Assembly: GCA_947628025.1 (NCBI GenBank)
Contig: CANQYH010000047.1
Coordinates: forward strand, 1 to 14,754
Direction: 5' to 3'
Length of the DNA stretch: 14,754 nucleotides
DNA from: an uncultured Lachnospiraceae bacterium
GTDB taxonomy: Bacteria > Bacillota > Clostridia > Lachnospirales > Lachnospiraceae
The stretch's first letter is position 1, and every line of letters begins with the position of its first letter. Of the stretch, positions 14,409-14,754 are shown piece by piece. The position numbers were made by a program, and so were the translations under genes. Under the pieces are notes generated by a model. The model saw only the letters and a list, made by a program, of their open reading frames with translations, was not told the origin of the DNA and did no database searches.

Positions 14409-14754
14409 TTGAAAACGTATAAAAAACCTCTGCCGGCCCAGGAAGAACGGGAATGTCTGGAGCGTCTGCAGCAGGGCGACCAGGCCGCCAGGGATAAGCT
14501 GATAGAACATAATATGCGCCTGGTGGCCCATGTAGTGAAAAAATATCAGGGAACGGGCTACGATATCGAGGACCTGCTTTCCGTGGGGACCATCGGCCTG
14601 ATCAAAGCGGTCAACACGTTTCATTCTGACCGCGGCAGGCTGGCGACCTACGCGGCGAAATGCGCGGAGAACGAGATCCTGATGCTTTTGCGGGCCAATA
14701 AAAAATACGCCCGCGACGTGTCCCTTTACGAGCCCATCGGCGTAGACAAGGACG
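14409..14754 (+). CDS. sigK: SigK-like sporulation sigma factor (C-terminus outside the window)
   Basis: The first 115 codons of a sigma-70 family factor are present. Starting at TTG 14409 the protein reads LKTYKKPLPAQEERECLERL, then LIEHNMRLVAHVVKKYQGTG, EDLLSVGTIGLIKAV, LATYAAKCAENEILM and DVSLYEPIGVDKD. This is sigma region 2 of the SigE/SigK group and closest, from memory, to SigK, the late mother-cell sigma factor that drives coat and spore-maturation genes. TTG is chosen because AGGTGG lies 8 nt upstream and because the M-K-T-Y-x-K-P-L start matches clostridial SigK as I recall it; GTG at 14397 is an alternative. The B. subtilis type hydrophobic pro-sequence is absent. No skin-like insertion is seen in the part visible here. 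SigE cannot be excluded without the C-terminus. Confidence 0.82.
   Translation, partial: MKTYKKPLPAQEERECLERLQQGDQAARDKLIEHNMRLVAHVVKKYQGTGYDIEDLLSVGTIGLIKAVNTFHSDRGRLATYAAKCAENEILMLLRANKKYARDVSLYEPIGVDKD

Overview
The window reads as chromosomal DNA from a Gram-positive, spore-forming gut-type clostridium, most likely Lachnospiraceae. This rests on strong AGGAGG-type ribosome sites, sigma-A style promoters, a sortase-anchored giant surface protein, a sporulation-type sigma factor (SigK-like), and GC-rich flanking genes interrupted by a more AT-rich adhesin head. The genus is inference.

Layout, left to right. Positions 1-315 (minus) hold the N-terminal part of an XRE-family helix-turn-helix repressor. 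Its upstream region (316-673) has a good promoter (TTGACA-17-TAAGAT on the minus strand) and four copies of the heptamer GTTCGTG, probably its own operators, plus a separate plus-strand promoter. That promoter feeds 674-1222, a small secreted protein with a PrcB-like C-terminal domain. Next, 1378-4044 is a complete cytoplasmic GH78 alpha-L-rhamnosidase. A 240-bp gap follows, in which a terminator-like inverted repeat has a sigma-A promoter inside its loop.

Most of the window (4283-14316) is one giant cell-wall-anchored adhesin. It has an uncharacterised head, a FlgD-like Ig segment, an SdrD-B-like domain, a Cna-B/SpaA domain, about four FctA (pilin isopeptide) domains, six DUF11 domains of which the last three are near-identical tandem copies, a Pro/Glu/Ser stalk and a TPKTG sortase motif with membrane anchor. 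As sequenced, the gene is broken at both ends. The signal peptide (start 4287) is out of frame with the body because of a 7-G tract exactly at the end of the signal peptide. The wall-anchor region is out of frame because 55 bp are missing between two CCGGA repeats in the last DUF11 copy. Adding one G and restoring the 55 bp gives a single 3361-residue reading frame with both a signal peptide and an anchor. The gene is therefore a phase-variable or recombining surface protein, a recent pseudogene, or an assembly error at two hard-to-sequence sites.

The window ends with the first 115 codons of a SigK-like sporulation sigma factor (14409 onward). Its probable ribosome site lies in the 3' arm of a long stem-loop that ends at the start codon. 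No tRNA, rRNA, CRISPR array or insertion sequence was seen. No sortase gene is present, so anchoring would depend on one encoded elsewhere.
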